Shown in pieces: positions 51,026-62,494 of a DNA stretch of 64,000 bases. How positions within the stretch are numbered: the first letter of the stretch is position 1; every line of letters begins with the position of its first letter. Under the pieces are notes generated by a model, which saw only the letters and a program-made list of their open reading frames with translations, did not search any database and was not told where the DNA came from. The translations under genes and the position numbers were made by a program. This stretch comes from DASZQY01 sp963843565 (GTDB lineage: Bacteria > Pseudomonadota > Alphaproteobacteria > Rhizobiales > Kaistiaceae), in NCBI GenBank assembly GCA_963843565.1, contig CAWJKY010000003.1:1488001-1552000 (forward strand), in the 5' to 3' direction.

Positions 51026-53971
51026 ATGGACGGCAGCAGACAACACTATCTCAAGCTGACGGCACTGCCGGCAGTCGGTGAGACCGTGCTCGACGCGCGC
51101 CCGGCGTTCGTGATCTCCGCCGATGGAACCACGGTGCTCTACGCCAACGCCGCCGGCGCAGGCGTGTTCGGGGCGCGCACGATCAGCGGCGCGCTCGGCA
51201 ATCACATCTCGGCGCTGAACCCGCTCCGCGCCCAGGTCGCGCGGCTGGCGCGACAGCTGCCCTCCGATCATGCGCGGCTCGAGATCCTGAGGATCGGCCA
51301 AGGCGTGGCGCTGACGACGCTCCCGGCCGCCTGTCGTCGCCTCAACCTTGCCGACGGGACGCGGGCGGTGCTGGCGATCGGAGCCGGCGGCGCAACGGCA
51401 GAACCGCTGACGACGCGGACCGCGCGGCTGATCGACGGACTTGCCGATCGCGACGGCGCCGCCGCCGTGCTCGCCGCTGACGGTTCGGCGCTGGCGAAAT
51501 CGACGGGCTACGACGCGGCGATTGCGGACGAGGCGGACCTTGGCGAGCTGATCGCGGCGGCGGTCGAATCCGGCGAGCCCCTGACGGAGCGGCGCGTCGG
51601 ACGACGGGCGTGTGGCGTGGCGCGCTTCAGCGCCGAGGGGCGTGCGCTGCTGCTGGCGATCATCGGGGCCGACGACAAAGGTGCGGCGATGCCCGCTCCC
51701 ATCGTGGAGGCGCCCGATGAACCGGCGATTCCTGAAGACGCGAGCCCGCCGGAGCCGGAGGCGACGGAGGCGGCGCCGCCAGACGAGCCGCCGCGACCGC
51801 TGATCCAGTTCGTCTACGGCATGGACGCGGACCGGCGCGTCACCTTCGCCTCGCCGGAACTTGCCGCCACGGTCGGCGAAGCCACCGGCGCCATCGCCGG
51901 GCATCTGTGGACCGACATCGCCGATGCGTTCGGCTTCGAGCCGGACGCGGCAGCCGGCGGCACGGTCCGCTGGCCAACCGCGAATGGCGACACGGTGGCA
52001 GTGACGCTCGCCGTCACGCCGGGCCGCACCGGCTTCCACGGCTTCGGGACCATCGACCCGGCCGATCGGGCCGCCGACACCCGCGTCGACCGGCGCGCGC
52101 TCGACGCGCCGGCCACGCCGCAGGCCGCCGGCACACCGCCCGAGACCACGCCAACGTCCACGCCGGACGCTGACGAGCCGCCGGCTCTCTCCGAAAGCGA
52201 CATGGACATCGCGGCGCGGCACAGCATCGAGGAAGGCCGGCACATCGAGAGGGCGGCAAGCGAGCCGCCGGCGTTGCTGCCGACACCGCCGGCCCCGACC
52301 AACGTCGTGCGGCTTCCCGGCGCGCCCGCCGGGGAGGAGCCGGCGGAGGCGCTGTCACCGCCCGAACGCGATGCGTTCAAACGCATCGCCGAGGCGCTGG
52401 GTGCGCGTCAGGCGGACGATGCGGCACCCCCGCCCGAGGCACCCTCGTCCGATGCCAAGCCGCCGGCCCGTCGCGCCCGACCTTCGGCGCCTGGCGGCGA
52501 GTTCGACTCGCGCCTTCTCGACCGGCTGCCGGTCGGCATCGCCATCTTCCGCGAGGGCAAGACGCTTCTGGCGAACCGCACGCTGCTGGAATTCCTGTTC
52601 TACGATTCCTTCGCGACGTTCTTGGGCGCCGGCGGCGTCGATTCGATCTTTCCGGGCAACGGCGTTGCCGACAGCATCGCCGGCACCGGCGGGCGCCTCG
52701 CAGCGCTCAGGCGCGACGGCGTACGGGTGCCGGTCAGGGCCTGGCTGCATGCGGTGACCTTCGCCGGCGCGACCGCGCTGATGCTGTCGCTGATCCCGAG
52801 CATCGAGCGCAACGGCGAGGCCGAGGACGAACTGACCGAGCAGCTGGTGCAGAGCGAAGCGCGGACCGAGGAGCTGGAGGCAATTCTCGATACGGCCACC
52901 GACGGGGTGCTGGTCCTCGACCAGCGCGGCCACATTCTCAGCATGAACCGGGCCGCGGAGGCGCTGTTCGGCGTCGGCGGCAAGGACTACGCCGGGCGCT
53001 ACTTCACCGACCTGATCGCCGACGAGAGCCAGAAGGCGGCGCTCGACTATCTCGACGGACTGGCCTCGAACGGCGTGGCCAGCGTGCTCAACGACGGGCG
53101 CGAGGTCATCGGCCGGGTGCCGGCCGGCGGCCTCATCCCGCTGTTCATGACCATGGGGCGGCTTGGCGAGGCGGACAAGTTCTGCGCGGTGCTGCGCGAC
53201 ATCACGCACTGGAAGAACGTCGAGGCGGAGCTGATCGCGGCACGGCGCGACGCGGAGACAGCCAACACCCAGAAGTCGGAGTTCCTCGCCAAGGTCAGCC
53301 ACGAAATCCGCACGCCGCTCAACGCCATCATCGGCTTCTCCGAAGTGATGATGAGCGAGCGCTTCGGGCCGATCAGCAACGAGCGCTATCGCGACTACCT
53401 GCGCGACATCAACATTTCCGGCGCCCATCTGGTCAGCCTGATCAACGACCTGCTCGACCTTTCCAAGATCGAGGCGGGCAAGTACGAACTGACGTTCTCG
53501 TCGGTGGCGATCAACGCGGCGATCCAGGAATGCGTCGCCATCATGCAGCCGCAGGCGAACCGCGAGCGCATCATCATCCGCACCTCGCTGCCTCCGGACG
53601 TGCCGAGCGTGGTCGCCGATCCGCGCTCCATGCGCCAGATCCTGCTCAACCTGGTGTCCAACGCGATCAAGTTCACCCGTGCCGGCGGACAGGTGATCGT
53701 CTCCTCGGCGCTGGAGACCAACGGCGAGGTGACGGTGCGCATCCGCGACACCGGCATCGGCATGAGCGAGAAGGACATCGAGGTGGCACTGAAGCCGTTC
53801 CGGCAGGTGGCGGCCGCCCGCGAGGACCGCGACCAGGGCACCGGCCTCGGGCTGCCGCTGACCAAGGCGATGATCGAGGCGAACCGGGCGACGCTGACCA
53901 TCGACAGCACGCCGGACCAGGGGACGCTGATCAAGATCACCTTCCCGACGACCCGGGTGCTGGCGGGCTAG
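51026..53971 (+). CDS. PAS-domain histidine kinase of the PdhS/PleC/DivJ group
   Basis: 981 residues without a clear membrane segment. The N-terminal half (1-480) is variable and has long Pro/Ala/Glu-rich linkers (about 225-250 and 365-480). PAS-like domains lie at about 500-600 and 625-745. The H-box is KVSHEIRTPLNAIIGFSEVM with phospho-histidine H759, followed by DYLRDINISGAHLVSLINDLLDLSKIEAGKYEL, a stretch typical of the PleC/DivJ/PdhS kinases that control DivK in alphaproteobacterial cell cycle. ATPase boxes: NLVSNAIKFT (N), RDTGIGMSE (G1), GTGLGLPLTK (G2). Size and soluble nature fit PdhS. Confidence 0.85.
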   Translation: MDGSRQHYLKLTALPAVGETVLDARPAFVISADGTTVLYANAAGAGVFGARTISGALGNHISALNPLRAQVARLARQLPSDHARLEILRIGQGVALTTLPAACRRLNLADGTRAVLAIGAGGATAEPLTTRTARLIDGLADRDGAAAVLAADGSALAKSTGYDAAIADEADLGELIAAAVESGEPLTERRVGRRACGVARFSAEGRALLLAIIGADDKGAAMPAPIVEAPDEPAIPEDASPPEPEATEAAPPDEPPRPLIQFVYGMDADRRVTFASPELAATVGEATGAIAGHLWTDIADAFGFEPDAAAGGTVRWPTANGDTVAVTLAVTPGRTGFHGFGTIDPADRAADTRVDRRALDAPATPQAAGTPPETTPTSTPDADEPPALSESDMDIAARHSIEEGRHIERAASEPPALLPTPPAPTNVVRLPGAPAGEEPAEALSPPERDAFKRIAEALGARQADDAAPPPEAPSSDAKPPARRARPSAPGGEFDSRLLDRLPVGIAIFREGKTLLANRTLLEFLFYDSFATFLGAGGVDSIFPGNGVADSIAGTGGRLAALRRDGVRVPVRAWLHAVTFAGATALMLSLIPSIERNGEAEDELTEQLVQSEARTEELEAILDTATDGVLVLDQRGHILSMNRAAEALFGVGGKDYAGRYFTDLIADESQKAALDYLDGLASNGVASVLNDGREVIGRVPAGGLIPLFMTMGRLGEADKFCAVLRDITHWKNVEAELIAARRDAETANTQKSEFLAKVSHEIRTPLNAIIGFSEVMMSERFGPISNERYRDYLRDINISGAHLVSLINDLLDLSKIEAGKYELTFSSVAINAAIQECVAIMQPQANRERIIIRTSLPPDVPSVVADPRSMRQILLNLVSNAIKFTRAGGQVIVSSALETNGEVTVRIRDTGIGMSEKDIEVALKPFRQVAAAREDRDQGTGLGLPLTKAMIEANRATLTIDSTPDQGTLIKITFPTTRVLAG

Positions 53972-54001
53972 GCGAAGCCCGCGCGCCCGCCGTCCATTCC
54001 G

Positions 54002-55960
<1,959 letters not shown>

Positions 55961-56182
55961 GATTCCAGATGTGTCCCTGTTGTTCGTTCCCCGAGCCCCT
56001 TTCCGAATAGCGCCGCCACGGCGGGCTGTCACGGGGCGCTTTGGCCGCGCGGGTATTCGTGCCGCAGGGCGGTTTTGGCGAAAACGGCCGGCAAAAAGCG
56101 TAGGGGGCCGGCCGGCGCCGCGTAGTTGCATGTGAAGGACGCCGACAGGCGGCGTTCGCAACCGTCAGGGACACCCCACCCA

Positions 56183-56851
56183 ATGACCCCCAAGCTCAAA
56201 TCCGCGAAGACTCTCATTTTCGCCACCGCCGCACTGGCGATCAGCGCGACCGCAGTGGCCCCGGCCCTCGCCCAGAGCGCCAACAACGGCACTGCGACGC
56301 CCCCGGCGGCGAGCCAGACCCAGCCGACCCGGCCCCTGCCCTTCCGCGCCGAGGTGATGTTCAACATGCTCGACCAGAACGGCGACGGCAGCCTCGATCA
56401 GACGGAAGTCGCCAGCCTGGAGAAGGCGATCTTCGACACCGCCGACACCAACAGCGACGGCAAGATCTCCAAGGAAGAGTTCCAGGCGATCGGCCGCGGC
56501 TTCGGCGGCGGGCCCGGCATGCGCGGCCCCAACGACGACCGTGGCGGCCCGGGCATGCGTGGCCCCGACGGGCGTGGCTTCCGCATGGGCGACCGTGACG
56601 GAAACGGCCCGAACGGCCGGCCGGGCTTCTTCGGCCGCGGCGGCCAGAATGGCCCGCAGGGCGGCCAGTGGGGCCCGGGCAACGGCCCCGGAATGGGCCC
56701 GCAGAACGGCCCCGGCCAGCAGGGTAACGCAGGCCCGCAGGGCGGCCCGGGTGCCAACCGGAGCTTCTCGAACCTCGACACCAACGGCGACGGCGTGATC
56801 ACGCCCGACGAATTCGCCGCCGGTGGTCCCGGTTCCGGCCTCGGCCGCTAA
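56183..56851 (+). CDS. Secreted EF-hand protein with Gly/Pro/Asn-rich middle
   Basis: 222 residues. Signal peptide with hydrophobic core TLIFATAALAISATAVAPAL, cleavage after ALA near residue 30. Three EF-hand loops: DQNGDGSLDQTE (about 64-75), DTNSDGKISKEE (about 90-101) and DTNGDGVITPDE (about 201-212). Between the second and third is a low-complexity stretch of GPG, GPN and GRG repeats (about 110-190). It precedes an ECF sigma factor operon on the same strand, suggesting a calcium- or metal-related envelope role; this is inference. Confidence 0.85.
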   Translation: MTPKLKSAKTLIFATAALAISATAVAPALAQSANNGTATPPAASQTQPTRPLPFRAEVMFNMLDQNGDGSLDQTEVASLEKAIFDTADTNSDGKISKEEFQAIGRGFGGGPGMRGPNDDRGGPGMRGPDGRGFRMGDRDGNGPNGRPGFFGRGGQNGPQGGQWGPGNGPGMGPQNGPGQQGNAGPQGGPGANRSFSNLDTNGDGVITPDEFAAGGPGSGLGR

Positions 56852-56945
56852 GCGAAAGTCCGCCGGGGCGAGTGGGATGAGCGTCACCGCTTGGCTCATG
56901 CCAATTGCCCCGGCGACGTTGCCGGCCGCGTCGCGGCCGGCCAAG

Positions 56946-57566
56946 ATGATCCGCCCGGCGTCAGCCGGCGCTCATGACGGCAGGACGACGGGCGGATCGC
57001 GATTGACCGAGGCGGCGAGCCAGCAGACGGACGAGACGCTGGCGCTGGCGTGCGCCGGTGGCGACCGTCAGGCGTTCAGCGAGATCGTCCGGCGCCACGC
57101 CGGCCGGCTCAGAGCGCTGGCTCGCGGCTTCGTCGGCGGTGCAGCGGACGCGGACGACATCGTCCAGGAGACCTTCCTGAGCTATTGGCGGACCGCGGGG
57201 CGCTGGCAGCCAGGTGGGCCGCCGCTCGGTGCCTACCTGACCCGAATCGCCGTCAACCGCGCCATCGACGGCGACCGGCGGCGGCGCGTCCGGCGCTTCT
57301 TCGGGATCGAGGACGCGGCGGAAATCGCCGATCCGGCGGCGGCGCCCGACGAACAACTGGCGGGCCGGCGGGAACTCGCCGCGGTGACGCGCGACATTGC
57401 AGCTTTGCCGGCGCGGCAACGCGCCGCGATCCTGCTGGCGGCGGACGGGGAACGAACGAATGCAGAGATCGCCGCGGCGATGGGGCTTTCCACCGGGGCG
57501 GTGGAGCAGCTTCTGGTGCGAGCGCGACGGACGCTGAGATCGCGTCTTGCCGAGCGCGCCGGCTAA
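56946..57566 (+). CDS. ECF-family RNA polymerase sigma factor
   Basis: 206 residues if begun at ATG 56946; homology starts near residue 20 (a TTG at 57003 is an alternative). Region 2: DRQAFSEIVRRHAGRLRALARGFVGGAADADDIVQETFLSYWR. Region 4: ALPARQRAAILLAADGERTNAEIAAAMGLSTGAVEQLLVRARRTLRSRL. It is followed by a small single-helix protein and a periplasmic sensor-like protein, the arrangement of CnrH-type sigma systems that respond to metals or envelope stress. Confidence 0.9.
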   Translation: MIRPASAGAHDGRTTGGSRLTEAASQQTDETLALACAGGDRQAFSEIVRRHAGRLRALARGFVGGAADADDIVQETFLSYWRTAGRWQPGGPPLGAYLTRIAVNRAIDGDRRRRVRRFFGIEDAAEIADPAAAPDEQLAGRRELAAVTRDIAALPARQRAAILLAADGERTNAEIAAAMGLSTGAVEQLLVRARRTLRSRLAERAG

Positions 57567-57584
57567 TAAGAAAGTAGGTGGGCG

Positions 57585-58001
57585 ATGAGGATCGAAGAAC
57601 TGGAACGGACACTCGACCGATACGGCGGCGACATGGATCGCTGGCCGGGCGAGCTGCACGAGGCCGCGAACCTGCTGATCGCGGAGAGCGGCGAAGCGGC
57701 ACGGCTGGTCGAGGCTGCACAGCGGATCGATGCCATCCTGGCGGAGACAGTGCGGCCGGTGGCCGTCGACGCCGCCCTGATGGGGCGGATCGCCAGCGGC
57801 ATGCACGCGCATCACGAGATCGCGCTGCGCCCCTCCGGACGGCTTGCGGCTTTCGTCGGCGCCGCCATGGTGGCATTTCTGGTCACCGGCTACGCGGTCG
57901 GGCTGGCACTGCCGACCAGCCAGGGCGAAGACACGATCGCCGGACTGATGTTCGGTGACAGCTCGAGCACGTCGTTCAGCGACAGCGGGAGCGCGCTTTG
58001 A
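57585..58001 (+). CDS. Single-helix membrane protein, probable anti-sigma factor
   Basis: 138 residues. Soluble N-terminal part (MRIEELERTLDRYGGDMDRWPGELHEAANLLIAES ...), one membrane helix (about 86-107, AAFVGAAMVAFLVTGYAVGLAL) and a short periplasmic tail. I know the LDRYGxDxxxWP start from alphaproteobacterial proteins encoded beside ECF sigma factors and CnrX-like sensors. Anti-sigma function is inferred from position and topology, not from a zinc-binding motif. It starts 18 bases after the sigma gene with a purine-rich ribosome site. Confidence 0.75.
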   Translation: MRIEELERTLDRYGGDMDRWPGELHEAANLLIAESGEAARLVEAAQRIDAILAETVRPVAVDAALMGRIASGMHAHHEIALRPSGRLAAFVGAAMVAFLVTGYAVGLALPTSQGEDTIAGLMFGDSSSTSFSDSGSAL

Positions 58002-58438
58002 CCATTCGCGGCCCATTTGCCATCGGCCTGATCGTCGTGGTGTTCCTGTCGCTGGCGGCAAACCTGATCGTCGCCGGGTTCGTGGTGTCGCGGTTCGCCG
58101 GGCCGCCGCGGCCGGGCGGCGACATCGAGCGGATCGTCGCGATCGGCATTCGCGCCTTCCCGCCGGAAATCCGCAACGCCATCGAGAGCGCCTCGCGCGA
58201 CAAGCGCGACGAGCTGCGCGCGCGCCTCGACGAAGTGCAGACCGCACGGCAGCACATGTTCGACGCCATGCGGGCCGACCCGTTCGACCCGGCGGCGCTC
58301 AACGCGGCCTACGCGGACCTCCGCGACAAGACCAACGCGCTGCAGGAAGTCGGCCAGCAGATCGTTTTCGACGCGGTCCAGAACGCGCCACCGCGGGTGC
58401 GCGCCCAGATCAGGCCGCCGCGCGGGCCGTTCCCGTAG
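57998..58438 (+). CDS. Periplasmic heavy-metal sensor-like protein (CnrX/CpxP type)
   Basis: 146 residues beginning at TTG 57998, which overlaps the preceding stop (TTGA). One N-terminal membrane helix (about 8-30), then a helical periplasmic domain: FPPEIRNAIESASRDKRDELRARLDEVQTARQHMFDAMRADPFDPAALNAAYADLRDKTNALQEVGQQIVFDAV, the four-helix hook pattern of CnrX/ZraP/CpxP-type sensors. Few His/Cys residues are present, so metal binding is uncertain. Presumed to pass an envelope signal to the anti-sigma protein. Confidence 0.82.
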   Translation: MTIRGPFAIGLIVVVFLSLAANLIVAGFVVSRFAGPPRPGGDIERIVAIGIRAFPPEIRNAIESASRDKRDELRARLDEVQTARQHMFDAMRADPFDPAALNAAYADLRDKTNALQEVGQQIVFDAVQNAPPRVRAQIRPPRGPFP

Positions 58439-58439
58439 G

Positions 58440-59258
58440 CTACGGCGCCGCGGCCGCCAGGCGTTCGGCCTTCTGGCGCTCGACCTCGCGGCGGCGCGCC
58501 ACGATCGAGGCGATGATGACCCCGGTGGCGACCAGCCCGATCAGGATCGTGCACACCGCGTTGATCTCGGGCGTCACGCCGAGGCGCACCTGCGAATAGA
58601 TGCGGATCGGCAGCGTGGTGGCGCCCGGCCCGGTCGTGAAGCTGGAGATGACGAGATCGTCCAGCGACAGGGTGAAGCCCAGCATCCACCCGGCAACCAC
58701 CGCCGGCATGATGATCGGCAGCGTAATCACCATGAATGTCTTGAACGGCGGGCAGCCGAGATCCTGCGCGGCTTCCTCGAGGCTGCGGTCGAAGGTCGAC
58801 AGGCGCGACTGGATGACCACCGCCACGTAGCACATCGAAAACGTGATGTGAGCGAGGACGAGGGTCCAGAAGCCGCGGGCAAAACCGGCGGCGACGAACA
58901 GCAGAAGCAGCGACAGGCCGGTAATGACGTCGGGCATGACAAGCGGCGCGTAGATCATGCCGGAAAAGAGCGAGCGGCCCCGGAAGCGCCCATAGCGGAC
59001 GAGCGCGACGGCGGCGAGCGTTCCCAGAACCGTGGCGACGGTCGCCGAAATGAGCGCGACGCGGAGCGTCACCCAGGCGGCATCGAGAAGCTGCTGGTCG
59101 TTGAGGAGCTCGCCGTACCATTTGGTCGACCAGCCGGCCCACACGGTCACCAGCTTCGATTCGTTGAACGAGTAGATGACGAGAATGATGATCGGCGCGT
59201 AGAGGAACGTCAGACCGAGGACGACCGAGGTGAAGTTGAAGCGCGAGAAGCTCTTCAT
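58440..59258 (-). CDS. potI: Polyamine ABC transporter permease PotI
   Basis: 272 residues with six helices. Inner-membrane-component region: SLEEAAQDLGCPPFKTFMVITLPIIMPAVVAGWMLGFTLSLDDLVISSFT, as in PotI/PotC. The C-terminal tail is charged (ARRREVERQKAERL). Last gene of minus-strand potF-potG-potH-potI; its start overlaps the potH stop by 4 bases. Confidence 0.95.
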   Translation of the reverse strand: MKSFSRFNFTSVVLGLTFLYAPIIILVIYSFNESKLVTVWAGWSTKWYGELLNDQQLLDAAWVTLRVALISATVATVLGTLAAVALVRYGRFRGRSLFSGMIYAPLVMPDVITGLSLLLLFVAAGFARGFWTLVLAHITFSMCYVAVVIQSRLSTFDRSLEEAAQDLGCPPFKTFMVITLPIIMPAVVAGWMLGFTLSLDDLVISSFTTGPGATTLPIRIYSQVRLGVTPEINAVCTILIGLVATGVIIASIVARRREVERQKAERLAAAAP

Positions 59259-60175
59259 CCGTCGCGCTCCTGCCGGACCTGCTGCTGGTTCTGGAACAGC
59301 ACGATCGGCACGACCAGGATGAGCAACAGGATGACCGCCACGGCCGAGGCAAGCGGCCAGTCGCGGTTGGAGAAGAACTCATCCCACAGCGTCTTGCCGA
59401 TCATCAGCGTGCCGTTGCCGCCGAGCAGCGAGGGGATGACGAACTCACCGGTGACCGGGATGAAGACCAGGAAGCACCCGGCGATGACGCCCGGGAGAGA
59501 CAGCGGAAAGGTGATCTTCCAGAAGGCGCGGACCGGCGTGCAGCCGAGATCCTGGGCGGCTTCGAGCAGCGTGTTGTCCTGCCGTTCGAGCGCTGCGTAG
59601 AGCGGCAGGATCATGAACGGCAGGTACGAATAGACGATGCCGATGTAGACCGCCCAGTTGGTGTTGAGGATGGTCAGCGGCTCGTGGATGAGGCCGGTCC
59701 ACAGAAGGAGCTGGTTGAGCAGGCCCTCCTTCTTGAGGATGCCGATCCAGGCGTAAACGCGGATCAGGAACGACGTCCAGAACGGCAGGATGACGAGCAT
59801 GAGCAGCGTCGGCTGCCAGGCGCGCGTGGCGCGCGCCATGCCGTAGGCGATCGGGTAGCCGATCAGCAGGACCAGAAACGTCGAGGCAAGCGCGATCCAC
59901 AAGCTCGACAGGTAGGCGCGCACGTAGAGCGCATCCTCGGTGAGGAAGAGGTAGTTGGCGACGGTGAAGCGCTTCGCCTCCTCGAAGAGCGAACCGAGGC
60001 CGGCGCCGATATCGAAGGTCGGGAAATACGGCGGCTGGGCGATGACCGAGGTGGAGAACGAGATCTTCAGAACGATCAGGAACGGAACGAAGAAGAGGAC
60101 CAGCAGCCAGGCATAGGGGATGACCACCACCAGCTTGCGCGCCCAGCCCTTCTCCCGGTTTCCGCCGTCCGCCAT
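59255..60175 (-). CDS. potH: Polyamine ABC transporter permease PotH
   Basis: 306 residues with six helices. Coupling loop: TLLEAAQDLGCTPVRAFWKITFPLSLPGVIAGCFLVFIPVTGEFVIPSLLGG. N-terminal RKLVVVIPYAWLLVLFFVPFLIVLKISFS and a long periplasmic loop typical of PotH/PotB. It forms the heterodimeric channel with PotI. It starts 13 bases after potG. Confidence 0.95.
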   Translation of the reverse strand: MADGGNREKGWARKLVVVIPYAWLLVLFFVPFLIVLKISFSTSVIAQPPYFPTFDIGAGLGSLFEEAKRFTVANYLFLTEDALYVRAYLSSLWIALASTFLVLLIGYPIAYGMARATRAWQPTLLMLVILPFWTSFLIRVYAWIGILKKEGLLNQLLLWTGLIHEPLTILNTNWAVYIGIVYSYLPFMILPLYAALERQDNTLLEAAQDLGCTPVRAFWKITFPLSLPGVIAGCFLVFIPVTGEFVIPSLLGGNGTLMIGKTLWDEFFSNRDWPLASAVAVILLLILVVPIVLFQNQQQVRQERDG

Positions 60176-60188
60176 CGTCAGGTCAGCC

Positions 60189-61340
60189 TCACCCGGTCAG
60201 CACGACGCCGGCGTCGCGCGGCCACGTCAGCCACACCTTGTCGTCCCAGGTGATCGGCCGTTCGACGAGGCGCGTGGCGTTGGTGACGTTGGCCTTGATG
60301 GTCGCGCCGCTCTTCAGCCGCACGTGATAGATCGAGATGTCGCCGAGGTAGCCGATATCCCAGACCTCGCCCTCGACGGCGTTCACCGACGGGTCGGCGG
60401 GCGCGGCGAGCGAGACGGCGATCTTTTCCGGACGAATGGCGAACCGTGCGGTGCTGCCGGCGGCCGCGGCGAGATCCTGCGCGGCCTCGACGGTGGCGCC
60501 GGCGGCGGCGCAGTCCAGGCGCACCGTGCCGCCGCTGGCGGCGACGACCTTGCCCTCGATCAGGTTGATGTTGCCGATGAAGTCGGCGACGTAGCGGGAA
60601 TTCGGCTGCTCGTAGATCTCGGAGGGCGTGCCGATCTGGACGATCTTGCCGTGATCCATGACCGCGATGCGGTCGGCAAGGGTCATGGCCTCCTCCTGAT
60701 CGTGGGTGACGATGATGAAGGTCAGGCCGAGATCCATCTGCAGGTCGGTCAGCTCGAACTGGGTCTCCTCGCGCAGTTTCTTGTCGAGGGCGCCGAGCGG
60801 CTCGTCGAGGAGAAGCACCTTGGGCTTCTTGGCCAGGGAGCGCGCGAGCGCGACGCGCTGGCGCTGACCGCCGGAAAGCTGGTGAGGCTTGCGCTTGGCG
60901 AACCCGGTCAGCTTGACGAGCTTCAGCATCTCGTCGACGCGCGTCGCGATCTCGGCCTTGGGCATGCCCTCCTGCTTGAGGCCGAAGGCGACGTTCGCCT
61001 CGACATCCATGTGCGGGAAGAGCGCGTAGGACTGGAACATCATGTTGGCCGGGCGGCGATGCGGGGGCACGCCGGCAAGGTCGTTGCCGTCGAGGGTGAC
61101 ACGGCCCTCGGTCGGCTCCTCGAAGCCGGCGACCATGCGCATCATGGTGGTCTTGCCGCAGCCCGACGGCCCGAGCAGGGCGAAGAACTCGCGCTCGTAG
61201 ATGCCCACCGAGACGTCGTCGACGGCGGTGAAATCGCCGAAGCGCTTGGTGACGCCGTCAAAGGAAATGAACGGCTTCTGGGCCGGATCGTCCCAGGGGG
61301 CGAACTTCCGCCGGACCGGACCAACTGCCGCCTTCGCCAT
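60189..61340 (-). CDS. potG: Polyamine ABC transporter ATP-binding subunit PotG
   Basis: 383 residues. Walker A GPSGCGKTT, signature LSGGQRQRVALARSL, Walker B VLLLDEPLGALD, H-loop THDQEEAM; a C-terminal TOBE domain (about 300-383) as in PotA/PotG. N-terminal extension KFAPWDDPAQKPFISFDGVTKRFG is typical of PotG. ATG 61340 has AGGGGG upstream; the longer frame has no homology. Confidence 0.95.
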   Translation of the reverse strand: MAKAAVGPVRRKFAPWDDPAQKPFISFDGVTKRFGDFTAVDDVSVGIYEREFFALLGPSGCGKTTMMRMVAGFEEPTEGRVTLDGNDLAGVPPHRRPANMMFQSYALFPHMDVEANVAFGLKQEGMPKAEIATRVDEMLKLVKLTGFAKRKPHQLSGGQRQRVALARSLAKKPKVLLLDEPLGALDKKLREETQFELTDLQMDLGLTFIIVTHDQEEAMTLADRIAVMDHGKIVQIGTPSEIYEQPNSRYVADFIGNINLIEGKVVAASGGTVRLDCAAAGATVEAAQDLAAAAGSTARFAIRPEKIAVSLAAPADPSVNAVEGEVWDIGYLGDISIYHVRLKSGATIKANVTNATRLVERPITWDDKVWLTWPRDAGVVLTG

Positions 61341-61405
61341 ACGGTTCCCCCTGCCCGCCTGAAGGAGCGACGGCGCCCTTGGCGCCGCCGCCCGTATCGA
61401 TCGCG

Positions 61406-62494
61406 CTACTCGCCCGTCTTCACCTTGGTCCACAGGCGCGTCACGATACGCTGCGTCGCCTGATCGTTCGAGGTGGTCGTGAACAACTTGTCCATGACGG
61501 CGGGGGTCGGGTAGATCGCCGGGTCGTTGATGACGTCGGGCTCCAGCATCGGCTGGGAGTCCTTGTTGCCGTTGGCGTAGTAGACGTAGTTGGAATTCTC
61601 GGCGGCGATCTTCGGATCCATCATGAAGTTGATGAACGCGAGCGCTTCTTCCGGATGCGGCGCATCCGCCGGGATCGCCATGGAATCGAACCACATCAGG
61701 GCGCCTTCCTTCGGAATCGAGTAGGCGATGGTGACGCCATTGTCGGCCTCGGAGGCGCGGTCGCGGGCCTGGAGCACGTCGCCGGAGTAGCCGACCGACA
61801 GGCAGATGTCGCCGTTGGCGAGCTTGTTGATGTAGTCGGACGAATCGAACTTCAGGACATATGGCGCCACGGCGGAAACGAGGTCGGCCGCCTTGTTGAG
61901 GTCATCCTGGTTCTTCGAGTTCGGGTCGAGACCGAGGTAGGCCAGCGCCGCCGGGAAGAGATCGTCGGGCGAATCGAGGAAATTGACGCCGCAATCCTTG
62001 AACTTGGAAACGATCTTGGGGTCGAAGATCATGGCCCAGGAATCGACCGGCGCGTCGGGCATGATCGCCTTGATCTTGTCGACGTTGTAGCCGAGGCCGG
62101 TGGTGCCCCACATATAGTTTTCGGCGTGCTCGTTGCCGGGATCGTAGGTCTGAAGGCGCTTGGCGATGACGTCCCACTGATGGACGTCGTTGGGAAGCTT
62201 CGACTTGTCGAGCTTCATGATGACGCCGGCCTGGATCATGCGCTGGAGGTTGCGGTCGGTCGGCACGATCACGTCGTAGCCGGAGCCGCCGGCGTAGAGT
62301 TTCGCCTCCAGCGTCTCCATGGCGTCGTAGGTGTCGTAGACGACCTTGATGCCGGTCGCGGCCGTGAACTCGTTGAGGACGTTCTCACCGATGTAGTCGG
62401 ACCAGTTGTAGACGTTGACGACCTTGTCCTGGGCCATCGCCGACGAGGCGACGCAGGCCGTGGCGGCGACCATCAGGCTGACGAACAAACGCAT
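61406..62494 (-). CDS. potF: Putrescine-binding periplasmic protein PotF
   Basis: 362 residues. Signal peptide RLFVSLMVAATACVASSAMA (cleavage near 21). PotF/PotD family: VNVYNWSDYIGENVLNEFTAATGIKVVYDTYDAMETLEAKL, GYDVIVPTDRNLQRMIQAGV, ENYMWGTTGLGYNVDKIK, and SDYINKLANGDICLSVGYSGDVLQA. First gene of the potFGHI unit; it faces the glutamine-synthetase-like gene across about 260 bases holding both promoters. Confidence 0.95.
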   Translation of the reverse strand: MRLFVSLMVAATACVASSAMAQDKVVNVYNWSDYIGENVLNEFTAATGIKVVYDTYDAMETLEAKLYAGGSGYDVIVPTDRNLQRMIQAGVIMKLDKSKLPNDVHQWDVIAKRLQTYDPGNEHAENYMWGTTGLGYNVDKIKAIMPDAPVDSWAMIFDPKIVSKFKDCGVNFLDSPDDLFPAALAYLGLDPNSKNQDDLNKAADLVSAVAPYVLKFDSSDYINKLANGDICLSVGYSGDVLQARDRASEADNGVTIAYSIPKEGALMWFDSMAIPADAPHPEEALAFINFMMDPKIAAENSNYVYYANGNKDSQPMLEPDVINDPAIYPTPAVMDKLFTTTSNDQATQRIVTRLWTKVKTGE

